Assembly (NCBI GenBank): GCA_020055645.1 | Contig: CM034550.1 | Span: 15,699,001-15,763,000, forward strand | Direction of reading: 5' to 3' | DNA: 64,000 nt | Source: Tomocerus qinae | Lineage: Eukaryota; Arthropoda; Collembola; Entomobryomorpha; Tomoceridae | Shown here: piece after piece, positions 40,801-52,882 of the stretch | Position numbering within the stretch: position 1 is the stretch's first letter | How the letters are laid out: each line of letters begins with the position of its first letter | The notes under the pieces: generated by a model | Told to the model about the DNA's origin: nothing | What the model saw: the letters and a program-made list of their open reading frames with translations, nothing else | The model's database searches: none | Made by a program: the position numbers and the translations under genes

Positions 40801-43800
40801 GGACAAACTAAACAAAAGTAATGTGTGTCGAAGATACTTATGATTTTTGCGAAGATGTGTAGTCCCATTGGGAAAGAAGTAGTAGGAAGGAGGGAAATAA
40901 AAACGAAAAAATCAATAAACTTCAATTCCCCGACGGAGTTATGCTAATGTTCATTGATTTCCTGTGTAAGTACAATTGTATGGCTGGAGCAGAGACAGAG
41001 GAACTTGTTCCAACTCCTACACTACTACTTGAGTTCTTGAACAACACTCCATAAAGAACAGATCTTTCCTTTTCTCCAAAACTCGGCTCTCTCAGCCAGA
41101 ACAAACTGCATTCCTATGCATTCCCATTCAAAAGGAAAATAATTAGCCCTCACGTTTACAAAGAAAGAAATAAGGTTTTCATACTTTCCCTTTATAGTCA
41201 ACCCGGGGAAAATAGAACCGTAATCCACGACAGCAGACAGAATGTTTTATTAACCCGAGGCGACTCCCTATTTGCTTATTGCACACTCATTCATGCGCAT
41301 AAATAACATGTAATTACACTACCTACTCCTTGATAATTACACATTTTTAATTGAATTTTCAGCACCAATTTATTCACTGCTTTTGTATACAGCCGAAGGC
41401 TATGGCTAATGAAATGTAGCAACATATGATAATAATACATGCAGATAAATACACACGAGTACATAGCCCATGTAGTCTGATTGCCTGACAATTTCGCAAA
41501 AGTTATGCTTATCCTAAGTTTAGTTTTCGTTATACAATATCTACATGTAAGAACTTTGTTTATACATATTCAACTCTCAAGTGGATTCTACTTTATTAAA
41601 CAGTTGCATAATTGCATATAAATCCCAGTGGAAAGTTTAATACTCTCCAAACTACATACCTATGTACAAAAACTATGAATTACTTTCTGACTTAAAAGAT
41701 TTTACGTTTTTGGAAAATTATTTTTAAATAAAACCTTCCCTGTGAAAAACTTTGTAATTTTGTTAGGAACTATTGCACATCACTTTGCACCATTCTCCCT
41801 AATATGAAAATAGTTTTATGCTAGTCTTCTGTAAAAAGAAACCAATGTAATTTATTTAGAGCACCTTCGTATAATTAATTGCTAGGCAGTGCCAGCACCT
41901 ACAGCTATTGGGAAAGTATCCAATAAAGGCCAAAAATGAAGTGGGAGTGGTACAATTGTCTATTTTACACAGATGGGAGCATCTAACGCATGAATGAATG
42001 TAGTTACATAATAAATTATTAAAAGCTTAATTATTTTCCAGGTAGGAATCTTTCCGTTTCTCCGTATTATAATTACCCCATTTTGATATTGTCAATGTGT
42101 TTCAGTGATCTAATTAAAAGTTTAAATTGAAAAATTTCATTTTGTAAATATTTTAGTTGACTGCTCTAAATTCACTCAATAATTCAGGCCCCTCCGAAGT
42201 TAACGTTCCATTTTAAATATAATTGACCGTAGTCAACTAAATGGAGTGGGACATTATTTATTTATCTGTATTCATAGTTTAGAATTTCTAAGCAATTCAT
42301 GAATTCGGACGGAGAAGTATAAACTATAATATAATATGTGATAAAATCGGGTAGTACATGTATAGTGCTTGCGAAAATATGATGCCGATTATGCAGGAGT
42401 GGAAGAAAGTAGAATGTAATCAAGTAGAGATTGTTAATAGTAGAAACAGTAAATACTCATCAGTGTCATGTCATGAGCTTGAGAAACGTCATCATCGTTT
42501 CACATTAGATTTGACAAAACGGTCGTGATATACTGCTATTTCCTCCCACACTTGTAAGGCTATAACATTCTACAGCGTAGTGATGATAAGAATTTGTACA
42601 CAGAAGGAGAAATGCAGTAAATGGTATGTCGTGCATATGTCACAGGCTGTCCCATTACATCTAACTGTTTCACCATATAGCTGTTGATAAATGAAGGTTT
42701 TGAATTCAGGAAGCTGATTTGCCTCAAGTGCAAAAGTGCTAGAATTCCGGATGATGTAATTACACAGTAAATACCCTGTATGACTACTTATTACTTGTAC
42801 TAACTATGTATATAATATATTCTCTATATGCTACTCTATTAGCAGTAGTGTTTCAATAAAGATAAAATGTCAGCAGAGGTGAATTATTCAGTTCACCACA
42901 ATCCCCAGCAAGTATTAGTGCACATTACATGCAATGACGAAGATCGTGCCACAATTTCACACTGCAGCAAAACGGAATCAAACCGCAAACAAAACCACAG
43001 ATCCAGCACGATTATATTCTGTCTCCCTCTCGATTCATACAATATCCCCTGACATGACAGACTTTCACTTCAAGTGTCCGATTACATACTACAATTACTT
43101 TCGATTTAATGTGATGTGGTTTGGCTTTTCCCATTTCCCTCGCTCCCTCCTTGCTAAATTATGAATTCAGTTCCCATTAGGGCATGGACAATTATTTATC
43201 CATTTCCACTTCTCTGGCTCTCTTAATTTATTGCCAAGTTCGCCTACTAAATCCTTAACTTACCAGAGGAAATAGGATCCAGCCAATTCTAAGACGAAAT
43301 TTACCACTCCTATTTATGGACTCTTCTCCTCTAAAGACTCGTTGTACCTTCTCCAAACTGAATTTTTACTGAACCGTCAGGGTAAAAATCCGTTTGTAAT
43401 AAATTAAGATATTGAAAATTATTAGTATCAAAGGAGGAATAGATAATTACAAAATATCCAATGATTCAAAGTATGAAATGGTAAATTACATGACAGTGAA
43501 CGTATAAATATGTTAGCCCCCAGTTCATCACATCCAGAACGTACTAAGAAAGACTTAGCGTTTCGTGTAATAGGATAGATGTGTTATATATTTAATGTGT
43601 TATGTTGTAGGGATTTGGCCCGAAGTCAGGCAATTCGTGTATAGTTGCAATTTCAGACGACCAAATCAGGTCGTTCAATTACTGAAATGCTGAAATCAGC
43701 ACTGGTGTAATAGTGACCATTATACATTTGTGACTCTATGCTATCTTTATTTTATCCCATTGACTTGTGGTTTATCTACGTGACTCCAGTAATTACCATC

Positions 43801-46800
43801 CTATACTGACCTACAGTCACATCGTCATAAAATACGTAAGCCTTATTAGATTGTGAAGTAAACTATAGTAAAACTCTTATTGCTACAGGCATACAAACTA
43901 CATTTATGTCCTATAGACGTCTTTAATTGTTAATAATATTACCTGTTCCATCTATAGTGCTGACTTTCACATTTATTAGGGCTCCTAGGTAAAAGACGTC
44001 AACTAAAGCGTTTTTATTGCGTTACTGTTATACACATTATGCTGGAAAACCTTCTTTCTACGCGGTCCTATACAGTATTCATCCACATTATCTCTAGAGC
44101 CGAGTCTGGCACTAATGTCATGAACGCTACCGTGAACGTGAGTGATGGATAAGGACTAGAGAAGTTTTATTAGCACCCTAGTGTAGTTAGTGGTTCATTT
44201 TGGCAAGTAAGAAATGTATTATGGCATTGTAAGTACAGAAAGTAGAGCTAATATGTTAATCCCCACAATAAGGTATATACTATGTGGTAGACTGAGAGGG
44301 ATATCAGTCTCAGTGGGATGTCATGGCTCTGGGTCGTTAGACTGAATGGGATATCTATGGTTATAATTACATGATAATTACTGAACGGTAACAATTGGAG
44401 TTGATACAAACACATTCCCTAATAAGCTTAGGTTTCAAACATTGTTAATATCGGGCATTCTATTCAAAAGCCTTCAAAAGCATTCTATTGCCGTAAAAGC
44501 AAAACTTGTAAAAATTAATTTACGTAATATCTTTTAAATGAGATGTACGATCTTAATAATATTTCAAATCTAGGATCATTAGAGTAATTTCCCTTGACTA
44601 AGTTATTAGCACCAATTATCATTTATGATGCAAATGTGATCACAGATATCTCTTTCAGGCTGATAGCCCTTCTAGTCTACTACATATATACCGAATAGCA
44701 GTTTGTGTCAACATCGAAAAGAAGTACTATTATGGGTAGTAGTTCACCGTGTGTGGCTGTTTGACTTTGACTTTAGATGTGGAAATTCAATAATAATACT
44801 TTCGCAACACTGCGAGGATAATCTGGAGAGTTTATAGACTAAGCTAACATTATTACGGTTTGGGTTGATGTGTCCATAATTTGTGAGTGTCTTATGTATG
44901 TGGATAGAGGTGAATGTGTACATATGCACATATGTTTGTAGCAGTTGATTAAAGTGTGAAAGAGATGGATAGAGAAATTATTCTGTGGCTGGATTTGGCT
45001 AGTTAACTTTGGTTTGGTCTACTGTGCGGTTGCCTCCATTCCCTCTTATCTATATAAATTATACGGGGATTAGAGATCCCATTATGCCTGGCACTGACTG
45101 ATTACCAATATTATTCTTGAGTTCTGCTCAACTTGAAACTATACGGCTACTTGTACACTTCACTCAAACTTCTCAGCATCCATCTGCTATTGCTTTGACA
45201 TTAACATGCGGAGGATTATGTTTCTACGGCCCTCCATCTCATATTTAATGCGTATTAACAGAATTTAACTGACAGGGTACATATAGCCTTGCTGAACTAA
45301 ATTACATCCTACATTGACACACTAACAGAACATACCCAACTTTGTACTAAATTAGAAAACTTATTTCCTTATGTTGCAAGAATTTCTAAAGTGCACTTCT
45401 TTTAGATTGAATATTACCTACCTATGCAAAACTAAAGAGAACAACCTCAGGAATTCTATGAAATATTACTTTCAATGTTATTCATGGAAAATCACTAGAC
45501 ATAACATTTTCTATATTTTGACTATGCAGTTCGATTACTTACATTGACAACATATTTGTCAAAGCAAATTTTACACATGAGATGAACCTTAATATTTCAT
45601 AGTTACAGCATTACTGACACTATGATGAAATGTTATTCATTCCAAAACCCATTGTACTTGGATTAAATATGGACGTTTGAAACACGCGCACGAAAGATCT
45701 AGTTTTCAACGCCAAATTTTCAACACCCAAAGGAGGAAGCTAAAATTCTTTAGTAGTTTTCCCAGTTGTGGTCAGTTTTCAACAATTTTGTATTGTAATA
45801 ATTTACTTTAGATTTCATTTAAAAAGACATTCGGGTAGGAAAATAGTTTTTTGCATTTTTTACGTACTGAAAATAGTGAGCATAGTTTTGTGTCCAAAAC
45901 TAGTGAGTAAATCCCACGTTTAGCTTTGATGAAAGGAGATTTTCTTTAGATTATAACGGGTATTTACAAACGACCAAGAAATGTAATAAGGATAAATAGG
46001 AATTGTACTACTTCCTTCTCAGTTTGTGAATAGTGCAAGAAAATGTATGGACGTAGAAAGTAGCTATATAATATGGGATGATTTATACTCCAGTTTTTAG
46101 GTGCTTACATAGTTATCGTGGCATTTAAAGTTGAGATAAATGGTGCATACTAGTAATCTATGCAGTTGTTATCTACCTACATAAAAATATTCCATTAGAT
46201 TTACATTGCATTGCACTTCCTAGCAAAACTCCAATGTTTCATTTTGTTATTTTATCCGGAATTAGAACGACAGGGACAACGGACTCATTTCTCTCCGTTG
46301 AATGTGAATCATCAAAATTTGTTATGAACATAGCTCAGTGTAAACTATTTGCAAAGTATTAGACTTCCTACATGTATAACTAAATGTGCATTAGTTTTGG
46401 TGTTTACAGTCGAAGATAGTGCTGTGTCGGTGCATACTGCATACTATTATCTTTAAGCTATTTAATGCTCGTTGCTTTCGACTATCAGACTGAGTATACC
46501 TATTACAGAACACATTCACATCGCACATCCAATATTATTTAACACTGCTACTTACTCCATACCCAGAGATACAGACTCATAAAATAGTGCTCTAAAAACA
46601 CAGCAAACCCATTACTATAAACATTGAATAGCTAGACATGTCTGTCTCGTGGTAAAATAAAACTGCCTAGCTCTACTCTACCTCCTTTAAAATACGCAAC
46701 ATTTCCATTCTCATACTCCTTATTCACTTCTAAATACATTACACGTTACTACTTACTGCCTAAACATTTGTCTCATCTCTAATCCAAGAAATTACCAAGT

Positions 46801-46818
46801 TTTTCAATCATTTCATCC

Positions 46819-46823
46819 TTCGA
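46819..46823. repeat. Target-site duplication TTCGA, left copy
   Basis: TTCGA directly abuts the first LTR base and is repeated at 59,385-59,389 directly after the last LTR. Five-base duplications are typical of copia integrases. It encloses the whole two-copy array, and no such duplication flanks the middle LTR. Confidence 0.85.
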
Positions 46824-47264
46824 TGTTATGAAAACGGATTCAGTTAGTGAGACAAGTTTTGTATTTAGTTGTTACTGTAAAGTAACTTTTATTGAACAGA
46901 GAGAGAATGAAGTTTCCAGCTCAAACAGTTGAATAATACTCAGTACTTTTACATTATTGTCCATGGTATTTAAATACTATGCTTACATAGACAGATGTGA
47001 GAGACCCTTAATGGTTACAATAGGTATCTCTATAAAGCAAGGGACATGGGACGATGTAACAGTTGTACCCATATGCTTTCATGCTTCATTTAGACTTAAT
47101 TGAGCTACAAAATCATAAAAACTAATAGTTACTACATTAAGAAGGGCCAAACGTTAAGTACTTGGACCCTTAAAATCTAATGTTCAGCTTAAATGTACAA
47201 ACCAATTGTGTGAACATTTGCTACTTTACTTTCTCATGCATTTATTTAGGTTAGTATTCTAACA
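46824..47264 (-). repeat. LTR, left outer (3' LTR of left copy)
   Basis: 441 bp, TG...CA ends (minus strand TGTTAG...TAACA), flush with the TTCGA duplication. It matches the other two LTRs by eye over its whole length. TATA-like TATTTAAATA lies at 46,967-46,976, and an AATAAA signal (minus) about 75 bp downstream near 46,888. Confidence 0.95.
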
Positions 47265-47273
47265 CTATCCCTT
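47265..47273 (-). other. Polypurine tract of left copy
   Basis: On the minus strand AAGGGATAG immediately precedes the 3' LTR, the expected site for plus-strand priming. It is short but positioned flush with the LTR, and the right copy has the same sequence at 53,324-53,332. Confidence 0.7.
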
Positions 47274-47291
47274 AATCTAAATACATTTTCT

Positions 47292-48845
47292 TTAGGCATC
47301 ATCTATTTCGATGGTTTTAGGGGCTGTAAATTTTACAGCAGGCTCGACAGTTTTCTTCCGTTTCCAAATGATAATCATAACAACAACCAGAATTATTATA
47401 ATAAGAGACAAAAAAATGATTCCACCAATCAACAAATTTAAAAACATAAATGTAGTATTATATGAATCATGATTTTTCTTAGTTGAATCCAACATTTTTA
47501 TATCTTCCTTAATTTCGTCCATGTGTATCTTTGGCTGTAATAGCCAATTAGCTTTCATCGTGAATAAAGGGTTGACCTCCTGGATATGGCTAATTTGAAA
47601 TTCGCCGGCCTTGTAGAAATGGTCATTGATTGTGAAAGCTGCTGTAATTGGCAGTGTAAAGACATCAAGTGGGCAGGCCTGTTCTCTTTTTCCAATTGTA
47701 ATATTATTGCCGTGGCAATAAATATAATTCTGAAAGTTGAAGTTTTTTACTTGAACGAAATCCATCGCGTCCTTTGTATGTCTCGGATGACATTTTCCCA
47801 ACGAATAATACCTCGAGACGTTTGGGTAGGTCATGCTATGGTCACAATCCTGTGAAGGAGACAAAATCAAATCAGAGTATTTAACATTAACTGCATACAC
47901 ACAACTGTGTAATTCACTCATGATCACGTTTCGGGGTCCAGAAAACGAGATAACGCAAGTCTGGTTCTCAGTTTGGTGTATCAGGTCAAAAGGGTCAGCC
48001 TCCAGAAGGTGCAGAGTATCATTTATAAGTGGAGTAACAAAATCAAAGTACAGTTTAGATTTGTCATAAGATATTCGACATTTCTTTGCTCTGCCAAGCC
48101 GAATTGGACAAGACTCTTTACATGGCAAGGAGAAGCCAAGATAGTCAAACAATGGAGCATATAACTTTCGTTCTTCCCAATTTCGCTTCGCTTCTTTAAG
48201 TATTTGTTTGGCAGTCAGCATTCTTGATGTTATGTATGAAATTGCGTAAATAGATGCGCTCAGCTTTGCTTTCATTTGTGTATAGTCATCTTCATGTGCC
48301 TTAGTTTCTATCCGCAAAAGTTTTACATTATGTTGTAGAACTTTAATTGCTTCTTTCGCCAATTCCATATTTTTCGAAAGACTCTCTAGTTCACTTTCCA
48401 TCTCACTCATCTTCGTTTCAACAGTTGCTATTTTTCCTGCTGCGACACTGGCTGTCACCTGTGCTGAGATTCCAAGTCCAACTGGAACAACTATGGACAT
48501 GATTAGTATTCCCATTAATATTCCAAAAACAAATCTCTTAGAGCGTGAATGGACTTCTGTGAAGCTGCCTTTAGGGCACATAATTTCCAGTTCCTTCATA
48601 AAATATTCATCATACAGTTCGTTGCATTTGTTTTTCGTATCGATGAGAAGATCCTCATGAATTGTCTCATTCGTCAAAATGTCGCAAGGGCTTTTCAAAT
48701 GAATCATTAAATAGTACTCATTGTAACCTACAGTTATAGGTATGTTACTTGGCCTCCAGAGTACTGGTTGGTTTACGGTTGGGTTTGCAGTAATTGGAGA
48801 TAGAAGTCCCAGCAATAGTAGCATAGTAATGAATAACTTGCTCAT
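47292..48845 (-). CDS. env: Envelope-like class I fusion glycoprotein, left copy
   Basis: 517 codons, intact and identical in translation to the right copy. From its own Met: hydrophobic signal peptide (about 1-20), short N-terminal subunit with Cys54, 74 and 90, and furin-type site RSKR at 101-104. Then a hydrophobic, Gly-rich fusion-peptide-like segment (105-129), a heptad-repeat region (about 141-179), and a Cys-rich ectodomain (Cys242, 246, 256, 297, 315, 334, 352, 377, 391). A second helical stretch lies before the membrane (about 441-460), then a transmembrane anchor (about 467-493) and a basic tail. Six N-glycosylation sequons are visible (59, 275, 294, 342, 381, 463). It follows RNase H in the same frame after a roughly 20-residue linker, with no stop between. 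Expression could be by spliced RNA or by cleavage of a polyprotein. Its role in cell entry is inferred from architecture only. Confidence 0.88.
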   Translation of the reverse strand: MSKLFITMLLLLGLLSPITANPTVNQPVLWRPSNIPITVGYNEYYLMIHLKSPCDILTNETIHEDLLIDTKNKCNELYDEYFMKELEIMCPKGSFTEVHSRSKRFVFGILMGILIMSIVVPVGLGISAQVTASVAAGKIATVETKMSEMESELESLSKNMELAKEAIKVLQHNVKLLRIETKAHEDDYTQMKAKLSASIYAISYITSRMLTAKQILKEAKRNWEERKLYAPLFDYLGFSLPCKESCPIRLGRAKKCRISYDKSKLYFDFVTPLINDTLHLLEADPFDLIHQTENQTCVISFSGPRNVIMSELHSCVYAVNVKYSDLILSPSQDCDHSMTYPNVSRYYSLGKCHPRHTKDAMDFVQVKNFNFQNYIYCHGNNITIGKREQACPLDVFTLPITAAFTINDHFYKAGEFQISHIQEVNPLFTMKANWLLQPKIHMDEIKEDIKMLDSTKKNHDSYNTTFMFLNLLIGGIIFLSLIIIILVVVMIIIWKRKKTVEPAVKFTAPKTIEIDDA

Positions 48846-49296
48846 TAGTCCACTTATGGTTCCAGTTCCAACACCGATCTTTGAATGGGGATTGATATTC
48901 CCGTTTCCTGCACTGAGTCCAAGTTTCTGTGTATCATGCTGATGTTTGCCTTTTAGCAGTGGTTTTGTGAGTACATCTGCCTTTTGTTCTTCTTTGGGTA
49001 CATGGTGTACCTCTATTACATTATTAGTTATTAGTTCTCTGACATAGTGGTAACGTACATCTATATGCTTAGTACGTTTATGAAACTCTGGGTTTTTAGC
49101 TAGCCGTATAGCGCTTGTATTGTCAACGAACAGCTTGGCTGGGCCGTCTTGTGGTATCTGCAGCTCCAAAAGATAGGTTTGCAGCCAAACACATTCCCTG
49201 GCTGCTGAGGAAAGAGCAACATACTCTGCCTCTGTACTGGAACAAGTCACTATAGGTTGCTTATTACTGTTCCAAGTGATCAAACTATCTCCAAGG
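48846..49296 (-). CDS. pol: RNase H domain, left copy (C-terminal part of Pol)
   Basis: Copia-type RNase H. The catalytic Glu is in STEAEYVAL, an Asp in LFVDNTSAI, and the domain closes with ADVLTKPL. The first catalytic Asp (in a SDSDFAG motif) lies just upstream, beyond a four-base A run (plus strand 49,297-49,300) where the frame changes. The same A run of four is present in the right copy (55,356-55,359), so this break is shared. Downstream, the frame continues without a stop through a linker into the envelope. Confidence 0.85.
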
Positions 49297-49371
49297 AAAA
49301 GGCATAACCAGTGGTTGATTTCCTGTCAAGTTTGTTGCCTGCAAAGTCTGAATCCGAGTAGCCATTCAAAC

Positions 49372-51276
49372 TCAACTCTCCTCCTTCTTGTAATACAAAC
49401 CCAAGTTTATTGTTCCTTTTAGGTACATAAGTACCTTTTTCGCTGCTTCGAGATGATTCTCATCGTATGCACTCATAAATTGGGACAGCTTTGACACTGC
49501 ATAGGCAATGTCAGGACGGGATAATCTTGTGAGAAACAATAAAGCTCCAATGAGCTGTGGATAAGGCAGTCCTTTCTCACACTGCTCAGCAGGAAGCCAA
49601 TCCTGGTTCGGTTGCATTGGTACAGACTGTACACTGCAATCAGTCATCTCAAATCTGTCAAGCAAGGTTTGTACATACGATGCCTGTCCCATATAAATTC
49701 CGTCTTCGCTTCGTTTAATTTCGAATCCCACGAAAGAGCTTAGTTCTCCTTTTGATATTTCAAATGTAGACTCAATTCTCTGTGTAACCATTTTTAGTGC
49801 TTCGTTATTTGGGGACACCATTAAAATATCGTCCACATATACCAGTAGGTATACAATGTATGTGTTAACAAATCCAATAAAGACACAAGGGTCGCTTGTT
49901 AATACATTAAAATTATTTTCTTTTAAAAATTCAGTTAATCTCTCGTTCCAGCATCTCGGTGCTTGCTTAAGCCCATAAAGACTCTTGTCCAACAAGCAAA
50001 CTAAGTTAGGATTTTCTATAAATCCGTCAGGCTGCTTCATATAAATAACTTCTTTAACTTTCCCATGCAGAAAGGCTGTTTTGATGTCCAGTTGTACAAT
50101 AAAGTAGCCGTATGTAGCTGCTATGCATATCAGAATCCTTATGCTTTCGTATCGGCCAACAGAGGAGAATGTGGCATAATAATCAATTCCATGTACTTGC
50201 TTGTAACCTTTTATAACCAAACGGGACTTAAATCTTGAAATTGAGCCATCTGGGTTTGTTTTTACTCTGTATACCCAACGGTTGTCAAGTACTTGCTTGT
50301 CTGTTGGGTAAGGGACCAAAGTCCAAGTTTTATTTAATTTATGGCTATGTAATTCATCCACCATGGATTCCATCCATTCCTTGGCATTGGGTGACATAAT
50401 TGCTTCATCAAACGTTGCTGGCTCTATTATTTTTGTATGAAATCCAACTTGAAGTCTGTCTATTGGCTTTAGTTTGGACCTATCCCTTAAAGTAGGCCCT
50501 GGCTTTATGTAGGATTCTATCTCCTCTTCGTCTCCCACAGGTTCACTTAACTCTTTTCTACTCTGCTCAAAGCTGTTCGCTTCCTCAAGAGAAATTTCAC
50601 CTTGTACTACTTCTTTGAAAGTTACATTACGAGCAATTGTTACTGTTTTATTAAGAGCATTGTATATTCTGTAGCTTTCTCCATCATATCCAACCATATA
50701 ACTCTGTTCAGCAGTATCATTCCACAATTTTCGTTTGTTTTGTGGTATGTGTGCAAAGGCTAGGCATCCAAAAATACGCAAATGTCCCATTTCTGGTTTT
50801 CTTTTTAAAATAGCCTCAAATGCTGTTATTTCTGGACTCTGTGTATCCAGAATTCGGTTCTTTATGTAAACTGCTGTGGCCATTGCTTCAGCCCACAAAT
50901 ATTCTGGCAGTTTTGACTGCAGTAGCATACAGCGAGCCGATTCTTTCAAAGTTCTCATTTCCCGTTCTATCTTCCCATTCGATTCAGGGCTGTATGGGGC
51001 CGTGGTCTCATGTACAATACCCATTTTCTGAAAGAATGTCTGAACTGTCTTATTAACCATTTCAGTTCCATTGTCACTTCTAAAAACTTTAAGTCTTGAT
51101 CCTGTCTGGTTTTCCATAAAGTAAACATACTCTTCAATACAGGCAGGGACTTGTGTCTTTTTCGTGATAAAGAATACCATACGAAATCCTGTCGAATCAT
51201 CTTTCATTAGGAAGAAATAATCAGCTCCTCCAATAGAAGTAACAGGCATTTTCCCAGATAGGTCTGCGTGAACCAT
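49372..51276 (-). CDS. pol: Integrase and reverse transcriptase, left copy (Pol, frame-broken at both ends)
   Basis: 634 codons. Integrase catalytic residues are Asp5, Asp68 and Glu104 (RSDNGTE and NGKIERE), exactly the D,D35E spacing. The copia reverse transcriptase has the LDIKTAFLHG motif (Asp397), SLYGLKQAPR and YVDD at 480-483. The frame starts artificially at an internal ATG, because a C is missing from a run at 51,279-51,281 (CCC here, CCCC at 57,338-57,341). It stops early because CC at 49,383-49,384 is CCC in the right copy (55,442-55,444). Apart from these ends the domain is uninterrupted. Confidence 0.93.
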   Translation of the reverse strand: MVHADLSGKMPVTSIGGADYFFLMKDDSTGFRMVFFITKKTQVPACIEEYVYFMENQTGSRLKVFRSDNGTEMVNKTVQTFFQKMGIVHETTAPYSPESNGKIEREMRTLKESARCMLLQSKLPEYLWAEAMATAVYIKNRILDTQSPEITAFEAILKRKPEMGHLRIFGCLAFAHIPQNKRKLWNDTAEQSYMVGYDGESYRIYNALNKTVTIARNVTFKEVVQGEISLEEANSFEQSRKELSEPVGDEEEIESYIKPGPTLRDRSKLKPIDRLQVGFHTKIIEPATFDEAIMSPNAKEWMESMVDELHSHKLNKTWTLVPYPTDKQVLDNRWVYRVKTNPDGSISRFKSRLVIKGYKQVHGIDYYATFSSVGRYESIRILICIAATYGYFIVQLDIKTAFLHGKVKEVIYMKQPDGFIENPNLVCLLDKSLYGLKQAPRCWNERLTEFLKENNFNVLTSDPCVFIGFVNTYIVYLLVYVDDILMVSPNNEALKMVTQRIESTFEISKGELSSFVGFEIKRSEDGIYMGQASYVQTLLDRFEMTDCSVQSVPMQPNQDWLPAEQCEKGLPYPQLIGALLFLTRLSRPDIAYAVSKLSQFMSAYDENHLEAAKKVLMYLKGTINLGLYYKKEES

Positions 51277-52721
51277 TTCCCTGGCTTAGTATTTCTCTTA
51301 GTTTCCACTGTGTGGTAAGGCTTTCTAGCTTGTTTTCCCAATTGACAAGTGCTACATTCAATGGACTGTTCTCCAAAATTCTCATAAAATCCTTTCACTG
51401 CATTTTTCTTGGCCGTGTCATTAATGAACCTTATATTGATGTGACCCATTCGCTCATGCCAGAGTCTTGCATTAGAGCTCAAGCATATTGCATTTGCTTT
51501 GTTCGGTACAATGGGTTTAAACTTCATAATATACATATTATCTCTCATTACAGCTACTGGCCCTTCTAATCCATTTCTATCAATGTATTTTGCCACTCCC
51601 GCTGCTCTTATTATGGTATATCCCTTTTTATCCATAATAACTTCTGAAAAGAGATTGGCTGCTCCCTCAATATGCAGTACCTCATTCATTGTGCATTCTA
51701 TCCATTTATTGTTCATGAATGCCAATACTGAAACAGTTCCTATTCCTTGGGCTTCCACTGCGTTTCCGTCAGTAAGGTATACTGACACTCGGGTCTCAAA
51801 CTCTTTGTATGAAATAAAGAAGGATTTTTTACCGCATATATGTTGGCTTGCACCGGAATCTGAAATCCATACATCATTACCATGATTTGGATTGCTCATG
51901 AAGGCTGCAATTGTCTTTCTTTTATCCTCCTCACTTTCGTTGGGGTGTGTATTGCGGGCTGGGCATTCCTTATCCTTATACCAATGACCAGTCTGTTTGC
52001 ACCGACTGCATTTGGTCTTTTTCTTTAATTCTTCAATCTTTCTTTTCTTGAATTCCTTTTTGTCGAGTTTCCCTTTTCCTCCTTTTGCCTGAAACGCCTT
52101 TACTTGGCTCTGCTCCTCCTCAGTGTTGCTTACTTGTTTCAGCTCAAGATCCTCTTTTCTCAACCTGGCTAACAGTGCGGGCATTGTTTGGGATGCTGCA
52201 GGAACACTGTCCCATGCCTTTTTGAAAGCATTATGCTTTTCATCAGGAAGTGAAGACACTATCTTCATAATTGTGGTATCATCGTCAATAACCACACCCA
52301 TTTGGTTTAGAGAGATTGACAACCTCTCTATCTCAGTGTATGTAGTGACAAGAGTTGTTCCCTCTTTGAACTTATAGTTGAAGAATGAAGCTAACACAAA
52401 CTGTTTGTTCAACTGACTTGTGTCACTATGAATTGACTTTAGACGGTCATACACTTGTTTTGATGTAATACAACTGTGGATATGAGTAGCGTTCACTAAT
52501 GTAAGAGTGGGTACAATGATGGCTTGGGCCTTTATATCAGAATCGTCCCATTTATCTTTATCAGCTGCGGCTGCACGAGTGGATGTGCCACTGACAACGT
52601 CCCACACTTTTGCAGCTTTAAGAACTAGGGTGATTTGTAAGTTCCAGAGATCCCAATTATCATTTGCAAGTTTTACAACGTGATTTGTATCAATACGTTG
52701 CGAAATACTGACGGTGGCCAT
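51207..52721 (-). CDS. gag-pol: Gag, protease and integrase N-domain, left copy
   Basis: 504 codons. Residues about 20-200 match the UBN2-type copia Gag layout, with W23/W26 near the start and a helical body. A basic stretch precedes a zinc knuckle at Cys238, Cys241, His246, Cys253, which is CX2CX4HX6C rather than the usual CX4HX4C. The aspartic protease signature is D288-S-G. The integrase zinc domain follows with His422, His427, Cys456 and Cys459. Sequence after residue about 481 is out of frame because of the CCC/CCCC difference at 51,279-51,281, so the last 23 residues are not genuine. This copy is intact at 51,647-51,650 (AAAA), where the right copy has five A. Confidence 0.93.
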   Translation of the reverse strand: MATVSISQRIDTNHVVKLANDNWDLWNLQITLVLKAAKVWDVVSGTSTRAAAADKDKWDDSDIKAQAIIVPTLTLVNATHIHSCITSKQVYDRLKSIHSDTSQLNKQFVLASFFNYKFKEGTTLVTTYTEIERLSISLNQMGVVIDDDTTIMKIVSSLPDEKHNAFKKAWDSVPAASQTMPALLARLRKEDLELKQVSNTEEEQSQVKAFQAKGGKGKLDKKEFKKRKIEELKKKTKCSRCKQTGHWYKDKECPARNTHPNESEEDKRKTIAAFMSNPNHGNDVWISDSGASQHICGKKSFFISYKEFETRVSVYLTDGNAVEAQGIGTVSVLAFMNNKWIECTMNEVLHIEGAANLFSEVIMDKKGYTIIRAAGVAKYIDRNGLEGPVAVMRDNMYIMKFKPIVPNKANAICLSSNARLWHERMGHINIRFINDTAKKNAVKGFYENFGEQSIECSTCQLGKQARKPYHTVETKRNTKPGKWFTQTYLGKCLLLLLEELIISS

Positions 52722-52862
52722 TTTACTTGTCAGAGTTCAACAACTTGCTCACTCACAAATACTTCACTCTTTTCCACACAAAAAACTGACTAAGTATTTA
52801 CTGATTGGACAAATTCACTAAGTTCAAAAACTTGAATTCTTTTAACTCACAGATCGAATCCT

Positions 52863-52882
52863 GAATCCCACTTCTGACACCA
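52863..52882 (-). other. Primer-binding site (tRNA-Leu) of left copy
   Basis: The plus strand reads GAATCCCACTTCTGACACCA directly next to the LTR. This equals the 3' end of a metazoan-type tRNA-Leu (CAA family) including CCA, so the element's RNA can pair with 20 bases of that tRNA. There is no gap between LTR and site. Confidence 0.85.

Larger units (their letters stand above)
35554..46823. other. AT-rich region, about 11 kb; no gene identified
   Basis: No recognisable gene. A short stem-loop lies at 37,818-37,851, and three 17-bp copies of a CTGA-GGGATATC motif lie at 44,289-44,355. A minus-strand open frame ending at a donor-like G|GTAGGT at 39,891 is noted as a weak exon candidate only. 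Confidence 0.35.
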
